From: RGIG1828 sp045586905
GTDB lineage: Bacteria; Bacillota; Clostridia; UMGS1810
Assembly: GCA_045586905.1 (NCBI GenBank)
Contig: JAZNBF010000107.1
Span: 1-64,000 of the forward strand
DNA: 64,000 nucleotides
Direction: 5' to 3'
In this document: positions 15,249 through 23,925 of the stretch, piece after piece
Numbering within the stretch: position 1 is the first letter of the stretch
Layout of the letters: each line of letters opens with the position of its first letter
The notes under the pieces: model-generated
Databases searched by the model: none
Told to the model about the DNA's origin: nothing
Seen by the model: only the letters and a program-made list of their open reading frames with translations
Position numbers and translations under genes: made by a program

Positions 15249-16214
15249 ATGGAAGAACATGCATTCAGTGTTGACCTTGGTAAAATCATTAAAGAATTTA
15301 ATCTCGAAATCGTTTGCGCCGGGGAAAATTATGAAAAAATAAAAATCGTAACCAACGAAATCAATCGTCCCGGCTTGCAGATAACAGGTTTTTTTGACTA
15401 TTTCTATAACGATCGCATTCAGGTTATCGGGCAGGTGGAATTTTCATACCTCGAAAAGATGACACCGGAGGAGAGATACTCTTCCCTTGAAAAGCTTTTC
15501 GAAAAGGATATCCCATGCATGATTGTAACACGGGGCATGGATGTCTATCCCGAAATGACAGAGCTCTCAGAAGCCTATAACATTCCGGTGCTGCGCACAT
15601 CACACACCACTTCCCGTTTCACAAGTGCACTCATAGCATTTCTCAATGTCGAGCTTGCTCCCCGCATCACCATGCACGGTGTTCTTGTCGAAGTCTATGG
15701 CGAAGGCATACTCCTTTTAGGCGACAGCGGAGTGGGTAAGAGCGAGGCGGCAATCGAGCTTGTTAAGCGTGGCCACCGTCTTGTAGCCGACGATGCAGTT
15801 GAGATAAAAAGAGTGTCCGACATTTCCCTTCTCGGCTCTGCACCTGATGTCATCCGTCATTTTGTCGAGCTCAGAGGCATAGGCATAGTCGATGTCAAAA
15901 TGCTTTTTGGTATCGGCTCTGTAAAAGATGTCGAAAAAATAGACTGTATTATAAATCTCGAACTCTGGAAAGATAAAAAGCAATACGACCGTCTTGGTCT
16001 CACCACAGAATATACCGACATTTTAGGCATCAAAATCCCCTCAATAACAGTGCCGGTAAAACCCGGCAGAAACCTTGCAGTTGTAATAGAGGTTGCGGCA
16101 ATGAACAACCGTCAGAGAAAAATGGGCTACAATGCCGCAGAAGCTCTCAACAATCGCGTGATGTCCGAAATGAACATTAAGATGGAACAAGACAATAACA
16201 ACCGGGAGGAATAA
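15249..16214 (+). CDS. hprK: HPr kinase/phosphorylase
   Basis: Phosphorylates or dephosphorylates Ser46 of HPr and so drives carbon catabolite control in Firmicutes. It has 321 residues: an N-terminal regulatory domain (about 1-130) and a catalytic domain with conserved His143, Walker A GDSGVGKS (158-165) and the HprK signature ELRGIGIVDVKMLFG. ATG at 15249 is preceded by GTGGAGGTG. glk follows four bases after its stop, and murB, whiA and dnaE follow in the same direction, so it heads an operon. Its presence implies that sugar genes in the window may be under catabolite control. Confidence 0.97.
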   Translation: MEEHAFSVDLGKIIKEFNLEIVCAGENYEKIKIVTNEINRPGLQITGFFDYFYNDRIQVIGQVEFSYLEKMTPEERYSSLEKLFEKDIPCMIVTRGMDVYPEMTELSEAYNIPVLRTSHTTSRFTSALIAFLNVELAPRITMHGVLVEVYGEGILLLGDSGVGKSEAAIELVKRGHRLVADDAVEIKRVSDISLLGSAPDVIRHFVELRGIGIVDVKMLFGIGSVKDVEKIDCIINLELWKDKKQYDRLGLTTEYTDILGIKIPSITVPVKPGRNLAVVIEVAAMNNRQRKMGYNAAEALNNRVMSEMNIKMEQDNNNREE

Positions 16215-16218
16215 CAAA

Positions 16219-17172
16219 GTGTATTATTTGGGTATCGACATTGGTGGCACAGGCATAAAAATAGGTGTTGTGACAGAAGACGGAAAGATAATCGAAAAGA
16301 AACGCATTTCTTCCAAAAACCTAAAAGGCTATGAGGCTGTGACTAAAGCTATGGCAGATTTGTCACTCGAAACAATCGCTTCTGCCGGTCTGTCCGTTTC
16401 CGATATCAAATCAGTTGGCATGGGCATCCCCGGCGCTGCTGACGACAAAAACGGTGTTGCCTATTATTGCAACAATCTCTATATGAAAAACGCTCCCATA
16501 TGCGAAGAATTCCGCAAATATATTGACTTGCCAACCTACCTTGGCAACGATGCCAACTGTGCAGCACTTGGCGAATACTCGCTCTGGAAAGATAAAGGCG
16601 TGTCCGATTTTGTGGCTGTCACTTTAGGCACCGGCATAGGCGGAGGAATAATAATCAACAAAAAGCTCTACACAGGCTTCAATGGCATCGGCGGAGAAAT
16701 AGGGCATATCAATCTCCGTTTTGGTGATGAGCCATGTTCATGCGGCAGAAAAGGCTGCTGGGAGGCATATGCATCTGCCACTGCCCTTATCCGCAACACA
16801 GAGCGTGCTGCCAAAGACAATCCGTCATCCCTTGTTGCATCTATGATTGCCGAAAACGGAGGCAAAGCAAACGGTATCATTGCTTTTGATGCAGCCAAAG
16901 CAGGTGACGAGACAGGAAAATCACTGGTCGACAGCTACATCAGATATCTCGGCGAAGGCATCATAGATATAATAAACATATTCCAGCCTCAGATAGTTGC
17001 TATTGGTGGCGGCATCTGCAATCAGGGCGACAACCTTCTCCTTCCCCTCAGAGAATATGTAGCTCCACGCACCTACGGTTCGGGCCTCGTTCCTGCCACC
17101 GAGATTGTCATTGCAACTCTCGGCAATGATGCAGGCATCATTGGCGCAGCCTTCCTGGGTAGCCAGAAGTGA
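16219..17172 (+). CDS. glk: ROK-family glucokinase
   Basis: Cytoplasmic ATP-dependent sugar kinase of 317 residues. The N-terminal phosphate-binding loop is DIGGTGIKIG, with MGIPGA and NDANC later, and the ROK zinc motif CSCGRKGCWE near residue 175. The length and the GLxxGxxGG-like pattern TLGTGIGGG match the glucokinase branch. The start is GTG at 16219 after a GGGAGGA site. It is tightly coupled to hprK, which makes a joint role in glucose entry and catabolite control plausible. Confidence 0.93.
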   Translation: MYYLGIDIGGTGIKIGVVTEDGKIIEKKRISSKNLKGYEAVTKAMADLSLETIASAGLSVSDIKSVGMGIPGAADDKNGVAYYCNNLYMKNAPICEEFRKYIDLPTYLGNDANCAALGEYSLWKDKGVSDFVAVTLGTGIGGGIIINKKLYTGFNGIGGEIGHINLRFGDEPCSCGRKGCWEAYASATALIRNTERAAKDNPSSLVASMIAENGGKANGIIAFDAAKAGDETGKSLVDSYIRYLGEGIIDIINIFQPQIVAIGGGICNQGDNLLLPLREYVAPRTYGSGLVPATEIVIATLGNDAGIIGAAFLGSQK

Positions 17173-17185
17173 ATAATTAAAGGAT

Positions 17186-18115
17186 GTGAACAACATAAAC
17201 ACAAATCACATATCTGACCTTCTGAAAAAAGAAATCTGCGGCATAGATGTTCTCACCGACGAGCCAATGAAAAATCACACCTCGTTCCACATTGGCGGCA
17301 ATGCCGACATTTTTATTTCTGCAAAAACCAAAGATGAGATAGTTTCGGCTGTCTCTCTTTTAAAAGATAACAAAGTCAAAACCACTATCATCGGCAACGG
17401 ATCCAATCTCCTCGTTTCAGATGATGGCATTGAGGGCGCAGTAATCTGCATTGGCAAAGATTTTTCATCTGTTGTTTCAAACGGTAACACCATCACTGCC
17501 GATTCAGGCATTTTGCTCTCGCGCCTTTCATCTTTTGCAGCATCCAAAGGTCTCACCGGTCTTGAGTTTGCATCGGGCATTCCGGGCACACTTGGCGGAG
17601 CAATAGTAATGAATGCAGGTGCCTATGGCGGCGAGATGAAAGATTGTGTGCTTTCCACCACCTACATTGACCAAAACGGTAATATCTGCACTGCAAACGG
17701 CGAAGAGCACATGTTTTGCTACCGAAAGAGCCGTTTTAAAGATGGCGAGATAATTCTTTCTTCCACTTTGTCTCTCGAGAGTGGTGACGAAGCTTCCATA
17801 AGGGAAACAATGCGCACGCTGTCTGAAAAGCGACGCGAAAAACAGCCTCTCGAATATCCGAGTGCGGGCAGCACTTTCAAAAGGCCCGAAGGCGCCTTTG
17901 CTGCCAAACTCATCGACGATGCAGGTCTTCGCGGCTATGCCATAGGTGATGCTCAGGTTTCCGAAAAGCACTGTGGTTTTGTAATTAACAGAGGCAATGC
18001 AAGCTTCAAAGATGTTGTTGCTCTTATGGAGCACATAAAGATAACTGTCAAAGAAAAATTTGGCTATGAGCTTGAACCCGAAGTGAAAATAATCGGCAAA
18101 AACATTGCCATTTAA
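17186..18115 (+). CDS. murB: UDP-N-acetylenolpyruvoylglucosamine reductase
   Basis: FAD enzyme that makes UDP-MurNAc for peptidoglycan, 309 residues. The FAD-binding domain shows the NTSF-like HTSFHIGGNAD, GNGSNLLV and GIPGTLGGAIVMNAG. The C-terminal domain has SAGSTFKRP with the catalytic Ser, HCGFVINRGNAS and the late Glu in EPEVKIIG. The start is GTG at 17186 following AAAGGAT. In many clostridia murB is followed by rapZ and yvcK before whiA, but here whiA follows directly. Confidence 0.97.
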   Translation: MNNINTNHISDLLKKEICGIDVLTDEPMKNHTSFHIGGNADIFISAKTKDEIVSAVSLLKDNKVKTTIIGNGSNLLVSDDGIEGAVICIGKDFSSVVSNGNTITADSGILLSRLSSFAASKGLTGLEFASGIPGTLGGAIVMNAGAYGGEMKDCVLSTTYIDQNGNICTANGEEHMFCYRKSRFKDGEIILSSTLSLESGDEASIRETMRTLSEKRREKQPLEYPSAGSTFKRPEGAFAAKLIDDAGLRGYAIGDAQVSEKHCGFVINRGNASFKDVVALMEHIKITVKEKFGYELEPEVKIIGKNIAI

Positions 18116-18133
18116 TAAATTTTAAGAACGGAA

Positions 18134-19075
18134 ATGAAAGTCATGTCTTTTTCATCAGATGTAAAGTCCGAAATCATGTGTCAGACCGAAATGACCAAAA
18201 GACAGCGCATAGCAAGACTTCTTGGTATGCTTTGTTTTGGTACGCACCTTTCCTCTTCCAAAGACGGTTGCCGGCTTAAATTTTCCACCGAAAATCCCAA
18301 GATTGCCCGCACACTCTATAAACTTTTAAAAAATGATTGCGAAATCAAAGCTCAGCTTCGTGTTTTTCGCGGCCCCAAAACAATTGTCTACTATGTCACT
18401 GTTGATTCCGAACTCGAAATCAATGACATTTTTCACACAACAGGACTTCTCAAACGAAATGAAGATATTTCCGGTTTCACAAGCTATTTTATAAGTCACA
18501 CCTATGTGTCCGACACATCAGAAAAAAAGGAGTTCATAAAGGGTGCTTTTCTGGCATCGGGCTCGGTTGTCGATCCCAACAAAAACTGCCATCTCGAATT
18601 TGTTACAGGTCACAAAAGACTTTGTGACGACATGGTAAAACTGCTTGCAGAATTTGGCTTTACTGTCAAAACAGCTCTGCGCAAATCAAACTATGTGATT
18701 TATTTCAAAAACACCTCCGACATTGCCGACATCCTGACGCTTATAGGTGCCTACAACAGCGTAATGGAATATCACAACATAAAGATTATGAAAGATATGA
18801 GAAATTCCATCAACCGCAAAATGAATTGTGATAATGCAAATCTGACAAAGGTTATAGATGCTGCATTCAGACAGGTAAGTGCTATCGAAAAGCTTTCTCG
18901 TCTGGGCAAGCTCGAAGAACTCAGCGAGCAGCTTCAGGAAGTTGCAAGACTAAGACTCGAAAATAAAGAACTCGGTCTCAAAGAACTTGGCGAAATGATG
19001 ACGCCTCCCCTTGGCAAATCGGGAGTTAATCACCGTCTGCGCAAGCTCTGCGAAGAAGCCGACAAATATCAGTGA
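18134..19075 (+). CDS. whiA: DNA-binding protein WhiA
   Basis: Transcription factor linked to cell division and sporulation in Gram-positive bacteria, 313 residues. The N-terminal half is a degenerate LAGLIDADG homing-endonuclease fold beginning SFSSDVKSEI. The C-terminal helix-turn-helix shows ELGEMMTPPLGKSGVNHRL, the best-conserved part of the family. ATG at 18134 is used here; ATG at 18143 would give the more typical N terminus MSFSSDVK and is equally possible. It lies in the run hprK-glk-murB-whiA-dnaE. Confidence 0.96.
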   Translation: MKVMSFSSDVKSEIMCQTEMTKRQRIARLLGMLCFGTHLSSSKDGCRLKFSTENPKIARTLYKLLKNDCEIKAQLRVFRGPKTIVYYVTVDSELEINDIFHTTGLLKRNEDISGFTSYFISHTYVSDTSEKKEFIKGAFLASGSVVDPNKNCHLEFVTGHKRLCDDMVKLLAEFGFTVKTALRKSNYVIYFKNTSDIADILTLIGAYNSVMEYHNIKIMKDMRNSINRKMNCDNANLTKVIDAAFRQVSAIEKLSRLGKLEELSEQLQEVARLRLENKELGLKELGEMMTPPLGKSGVNHRLRKLCEEADKYQ

Positions 19076-19127
19076 TTTTTGCCATATTGAGCATGACTCA
19101 TATGGTTTCAGGTAAAGGAGCAAAGCT

Positions 19128-22100
19128 ATGCACAACTTTGTTCATCTTCATCTTCACACCCAGTATAGCCTCCTCGACGGAGCTGCCGATATAAATGTGC
19201 TTTTAGACAAGGCGGCAAAGCTTGGCATGAAAGAGGTGGCAATAACCGACCATGGTGTGATGTATGGTGTTGTCGAATTCTACGAGGCAGCACTTTCACG
19301 CGGCATAAAGCCGATAATAGGTTGCGAGGTCTACACTGCATCCCGCAGACATACCGACAAAGATGCTTCGCTTGATAAGCGCTATGGGCATCTTGTTTTG
19401 TTATGCAAAAATGAAACGGGCTATCGTAATCTCATGGCTCTTGTAACCAAAGCGCAGGTTGACGGGTTCTATTACAGACCACGCGTCGATATGGAGCTTT
19501 TAAAGAAACATAGCGAAGGCCTTATTGCCCTCAGTGCCTGCCTTCGTGGTGATGTGCCCACCTCTTTTCTTCAGCATGGCTACGATGCCGCACTTTCCAA
19601 AGCAAATGAATATGCTGAAATTTTCGGTAAAGACAACTTCTTTTTGGAAATACAAAACCACGGTATCCCCGAGGAAGACGAAGTCCGAAAGGCTCTTGTC
19701 GAGATTTCCGCCCAAACCGGCATAGAGCTTGTTGCAACAAACGATGTCCACTATGTTTCTTCCGAAGATGCACTTTTGCAGGATGTTTTAGTGTGCATTC
19801 AGACAGGCAAAAAGCTCTCCGATACCGATCGCATGAAAATGGAAGGCGAGGAGTATTATTTAAAAAGTGCAGAGGAGATGCAATCCCTTTTTGCCGATTG
19901 CCCCGAGGCACTTACCAACACCAAAAAAATTGCCGACATGTGCAATCTCACTTTAGACACAAACACTCTTCATCTTCCGTCAATCAGCATCGATTCTCCT
20001 CTCTCACACGAGGACTATCTTCATAAGCTGTGCCTCGATGGCATGAATAAAAAGTATAAAGAAATCACCCCCGAGCTTACACAAAGACTTGACTACGAAC
20101 TTAATATCATAAATAAAATGGGCTATACCGACTATTTTCTCATAGTTCACGATTTCATTGACTATTCCAGAAAAAACGGTATATCCGTAGGCCCCGGCAG
20201 AGGCTCTGCCGCAGGAAGCCTTTGTGCCTATTGCCTCGACATAACTCAGGTAGATCCCATAGAATACAATCTTCTTTTCGAGCGCTTCCTCAATCCCGAA
20301 AGGGTTTCCATGCCCGATATAGACATCGACTTCTGCTATCGCCGCCGCGATGAAGTGCGCACCTATGTTGCCAAAAAATACGGTGAGAGCAGAGTTGCTC
20401 AAATCATAACCTTTGGCACCCTTGCCGCAAGAGCCGCCATCAAAGATGTCGGCAGAGTACTTGGCGTTAGTCTCGCAACCACAAACAGGGTTTCCAAAGC
20501 TGTTCCCAATGTCTTACACATAAAGCTCAAAGATGCCATAGAGGCATCTCGTGAGCTCATGCAGATGTATCGCACCGATCCCGAAATAAAACAGCTTCTC
20601 GACATTGCCCAGAAGCTCGAAGGCTTCCCCCGCAATGCTTCCACTCATGCGGCAGGAGTTGTAATAGGGGATGATGAGCTCACCCGCTATGTGCCTCTTC
20701 AGAGTTGCGACACCGGACTTCTGACTCAATATCCCATGGCATCGCTCGAGAAAATCGGTCTTCTAAAAATGGATTTTCTTGGCATACGCAATCTCACCAT
20801 TATAGACGACACCGTCAATCTCATAAAAAATCAATTTGGAGAAAACCTCAATATAGATGCAATCCCCCTCGATGATGCCAAGACCTTTGAGCTTATCTCA
20901 TCAGGCGACACCGATGCAGTCTTTCAGCTCGAAAATCCGGGCCTTCAAACCTTTTTGCGACGGTTTAAACCAACAAAGTTTGAAGACATCATAACCACAA
21001 CCTCCATCTATCGTCCGGGCCCCATGGAACAGATACCCACATTTTTGGAAAACGTCAAAAATCCCGAAAACATTTCCTATGCCCATCCGCTTTTAAAACC
21101 GATTCTTGAGTCCACCTATGGCGTAACCATATATCAGGAACAGGTTATGAAAATAGTCCGCTCTCTTGCCGGCTACTCACTCGGCAGGGCAGACCTTGTA
21201 AGACGCGCTATGGCAAAAAAGAAACAGAAAGAAATGCAAAGAGAAAGAGACATTTTCATAAACGGTCTTTCGGAAAATGGTGAGGTAATAGTGGAAGGTG
21301 CAGTAAGAAGGGGTGTAGATGAAAACACTGCCAATGCAATTTTCGACTCACTCACCGATTTTGCCAACTATGCTTTCAACAAGTCCCATGCCGCCTGCTA
21401 TGCTCTTGTTGCATATCGCACAGCTTATCTGAAGGCACACTATCCCACATGCTATCTTGCAGCAGTGCTTCAGAGCTATGCAGGCTATGTCAACAAAGCA
21501 GTAAAGTACCTTGCATCCTTTGCAAAATATGGCATAAAGCTTCTCCCGCCCGACATCAACAAAAGCTTCACCCACTTTACTCCCGACGGGCAGAATGTCA
21601 GGGTAGGTCTTTGCTGGCTCAAAAATGTCGGCGAGAGATTCCCCGAGCAGATTGTCACAGAGAGAAATAAAAACGGAGCTTTTTCCTCTTTCGAAGATTT
21701 TATAAAGAGAATGTCATCATATGATATCAACAGACGCAGTGTTGAAATCCTCATAAAATGTGGCGTATTCGACAGTCTCTATCCCAATCGTCGTGTCCTT
21801 ATCTTCAACAGTGAACGACTCATCGACAAGCACATAAGCCACAGCCGTATTGCATCCACAGGTCAGCTCGACTGGTTTTCGTCATTGGATGAAGAGCCAT
21901 ATGAAGAAAACCTCTTAAACACCGACCACGAAGATTTCAGCACCATGGACAAGCTTTCCTTTGAATATGAATATTCAGGCATGTATTTTTCAGGTCATCC
22001 TCTCGATGCCTACAAACTCAAAATCCGTGCCATAAGTGACACCACCGTCTCCGAGCTTTGTGAAAACCCCGACTATGCCGATCGCATCGTAACAATCTGC

Positions 22101-22565
22101 GGACGAATTTCAGGCATACAGACAAGACGCACAAAAATGGGCAAAACCCTCACAACGATGTCATTTTCCGACTTCAGTGGTTCACTCAACCTTGTAGCTT
22201 TTGAAAATACAATGGCGAGGTATCAGGCATATATTCAGGAAGGTTCACCCGTATGCATCAGTGCAAGTGTTACATGGGGAGAAGACGAAAAGGAAACAGA
22301 ACTTGTGCTCAATACGGTTACTCCTCTTCCCACAATGCAAATCCCCCCGTCAAAGACCTTGTACATCCGTGTAAAAGATGAAGCTGAATTTGCCAGATTA
22401 AAACCTTTGTTCTCAGATTTCAAAGGCGAGAGCACATTGTGTGTTCGCATAGCCGATACAAATGCTGTCCTTCGCTCCGATTCATCACATGGTGTGTCAA
22501 TAACCGACATTCTCATAAACACCCTTTGTGAGCATATAGGTGAGGAAAATATTTATATAAAATAG
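19128..22565 (+). CDS. dnaE: DNA polymerase III alpha subunit (DnaE type)
   Basis: Replicative polymerase subunit of 1145 residues. The N-terminal PHP domain starts HLHLHTQYSLLDGA. The C-family polymerase core shows GPGRGSAAGSL, the catalytic PDIDIDF and FNKSHAACYALVAYRTAYLK. A helix-hairpin-helix region and an OB domain (about 985-1060) occupy the C terminus. There is no proofreading exonuclease insert, so it is DnaE and not PolC. ATG at 19128 is preceded by AAAGGAG. It is followed by pfkA after a 147-bp gap with its own promoter. Confidence 0.98.
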   Translation: MHNFVHLHLHTQYSLLDGAADINVLLDKAAKLGMKEVAITDHGVMYGVVEFYEAALSRGIKPIIGCEVYTASRRHTDKDASLDKRYGHLVLLCKNETGYRNLMALVTKAQVDGFYYRPRVDMELLKKHSEGLIALSACLRGDVPTSFLQHGYDAALSKANEYAEIFGKDNFFLEIQNHGIPEEDEVRKALVEISAQTGIELVATNDVHYVSSEDALLQDVLVCIQTGKKLSDTDRMKMEGEEYYLKSAEEMQSLFADCPEALTNTKKIADMCNLTLDTNTLHLPSISIDSPLSHEDYLHKLCLDGMNKKYKEITPELTQRLDYELNIINKMGYTDYFLIVHDFIDYSRKNGISVGPGRGSAAGSLCAYCLDITQVDPIEYNLLFERFLNPERVSMPDIDIDFCYRRRDEVRTYVAKKYGESRVAQIITFGTLAARAAIKDVGRVLGVSLATTNRVSKAVPNVLHIKLKDAIEASRELMQMYRTDPEIKQLLDIAQKLEGFPRNASTHAAGVVIGDDELTRYVPLQSCDTGLLTQYPMASLEKIGLLKMDFLGIRNLTIIDDTVNLIKNQFGENLNIDAIPLDDAKTFELISSGDTDAVFQLENPGLQTFLRRFKPTKFEDIITTTSIYRPGPMEQIPTFLENVKNPENISYAHPLLKPILESTYGVTIYQEQVMKIVRSLAGYSLGRADLVRRAMAKKKQKEMQRERDIFINGLSENGEVIVEGAVRRGVDENTANAIFDSLTDFANYAFNKSHAACYALVAYRTAYLKAHYPTCYLAAVLQSYAGYVNKAVKYLASFAKYGIKLLPPDINKSFTHFTPDGQNVRVGLCWLKNVGERFPEQIVTERNKNGAFSSFEDFIKRMSSYDINRRSVEILIKCGVFDSLYPNRRVLIFNSERLIDKHISHSRIASTGQLDWFSSLDEEPYEENLLNTDHEDFSTMDKLSFEYEYSGMYFSGHPLDAYKLKIRAISDTTVSELCENPDYADRIVTICGRISGIQTRRTKMGKTLTTMSFSDFSGSLNLVAFENTMARYQAYIQEGSPVCISASVTWGEDEKETELVLNTVTPLPTMQIPPSKTLYIRVKDEAEFARLKPLFSDFKGESTLCVRIADTNAVLRSDSSHGVSITDILINTLCEHIGEENIYIK

Positions 22566-22614
22566 CCCCGCTTTTTTCATAATTTGTAGCTTTGGACAAA
22601 AATCCTGTTCGCTC

Positions 22615-22643
22615 TTGATTTTTTGGCAAAAATAGTATATATT
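22615..22643 (+). promoter_or_regulatory. pfkA promoter
   Basis: TTGATT, a 17-bp spacer and TATATT in the dnaE-pfkA gap, about 70 bp upstream of the start codon. Confidence 0.65.
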
Positions 22644-22712
22644 ATATAGAATAGGAAATTTTGTAAATATTATAGATAAGATACTTTTCATATAAGTCAG
22701 GAGGAAACAATT

Positions 22713-23711
22713 GTGGACATCAAAAAAGTAGGTGTGCTTACCAGTGGTGGCGATGCCCCCGGCATGAATGCAGCCATCCGTGCAGTCGTAAGATACGGAC
22801 TCAGCAAAGGTTTTGAAATGGTTGGAGTAGAAAGAGGATATCATGGCCTTTTACGCGGCGAATTTAAAGAGCTTAACGCGTCAGATGTATCCGATCTTAT
22901 TCAAAGAGGAGGTACAGTGCTCCAGACAGCCAGAAGCAAGGAGTTTGCCACACCGGCCGGCATAGAAAAGGCAGCAAACATTGCCAAAGGATATGGTCTC
23001 GATGCACTCATCGTAATCGGTGGTGACGGTTCTTTCAGAGGTGCTCAGAAGCTTTCCGAAAAAGGCATCCGTACAATCGGCATCCCCGGAACAATAGACA
23101 ATGACATCTCCTGCACCGAATACACAATAGGTTTCGACACTGCCATGAACACTGCTATGGAAGCAGTCGATAAGGTAAGAGATACTGCCACAAGCCATCA
23201 GAGATGCTCTCTCATCGAGGTTATGGGCAGAAATGCAGGCTTCATTGCAATAGAAGTTGCACTGGCAACAGGTGCCGAAATGGTTCTCATCCCCGAAAGA
23301 GACAAAGAATGTCCCAGAGTACAGCTTGTAAACAGAATCGTTGAAGACATAAAGCTTGGACAGGCAGTCGGCAAAAAACACCACATCATCATCATAGCCG
23401 AAGGTGTAGGCGGCTCTCAGGAACTTGCCGAAATGATAGAAGAATGCACCGGTGTTGAAACAAGAGCCACAGTCCTTGGCCATATTCAGCGTGGCGGCAG
23501 CCCAACCATAAGAGACAGGGTAACTGCTGCACAAATGGGCATGAAGGCAATCGACCTTCTTTGCGAAGGTAAAACAAACAGAGTTGTAGTTGTAAAAGAA
23601 GGAAAGCTTGCAGATCTCGACATCAACGAAGGCCTCAGTATGGTAAAAACCATATCTGACAAAGACTACAATCTCGTAGGCGATCTTTCGCGCTCCACAC
23701 GCAATAGCTGA
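22713..23711 (+). CDS. pfkA: ATP-dependent 6-phosphofructokinase
   Basis: Glycolytic enzyme that phosphorylates fructose 6-phosphate, 332 residues. Motifs are TSGGDAPGMNAAIR at the start, IGGDGSFRGA, PGTIDND with the catalytic Asp, VMGRNAGFIA and GHIQRGGSP. GGDGS with Gly in the nucleotide loop and GTIDND are the pattern of the ATP-dependent group and not the PPi-dependent group. The start is GTG at 22713 after a strong CAGGAGGA site. dnaE-pfkA is a common clostridial pair. A small membrane protein and valS follow. Confidence 0.97.
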   Translation: MDIKKVGVLTSGGDAPGMNAAIRAVVRYGLSKGFEMVGVERGYHGLLRGEFKELNASDVSDLIQRGGTVLQTARSKEFATPAGIEKAANIAKGYGLDALIVIGGDGSFRGAQKLSEKGIRTIGIPGTIDNDISCTEYTIGFDTAMNTAMEAVDKVRDTATSHQRCSLIEVMGRNAGFIAIEVALATGAEMVLIPERDKECPRVQLVNRIVEDIKLGQAVGKKHHIIIIAEGVGGSQELAEMIEECTGVETRATVLGHIQRGGSPTIRDRVTAAQMGMKAIDLLCEGKTNRVVVVKEGKLADLDINEGLSMVKTISDKDYNLVGDLSRSTRNS

Positions 23712-23731
23712 TCCACACAGGAGAAATGCTT

Positions 23732-23911
23732 ATGAAAGTTTTAACCATATTGCTTCTTATAGTTGGAGCCATCCTGTCATACGGTTCCAAAAAAATAGCT
23801 TCAAAAATACTTCAAGGCAAAAGGGAGCCAAATGACGCCGACATAGTATATGTAAAACTCATAGGTTATGCAATTGTTCTTGTTGCAGCTATAATCACGA
23901 TTTTAAGCTAA
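23732..23911 (+). CDS. Small two-helix membrane protein of unknown function
   Basis: I do not recognise a named family. The 59-residue product has two hydrophobic helices (about 2-17 and 40-58) joined by a charged loop with KKIASKILQGKREP. ATG at 23732 sits eight bases after AGGAG, which is better spaced than the in-frame ATG at 23726. It is squeezed between pfkA and valS with short gaps, so it is probably translated as part of that operon. Confidence 0.6.
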   Translation: MKVLTILLLIVGAILSYGSKKIASKILQGKREPNDADIVYVKLIGYAIVLVAAIITILS

Positions 23912-23925
23912 AGGAGAAATTTCTG

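Noticed and set aside
22881..23534. Long open frame antisense to pfkA
   Set aside because: pfkA has all its catalytic motifs on the plus strand; the antisense frame is Cys/Tyr-rich without any domain.
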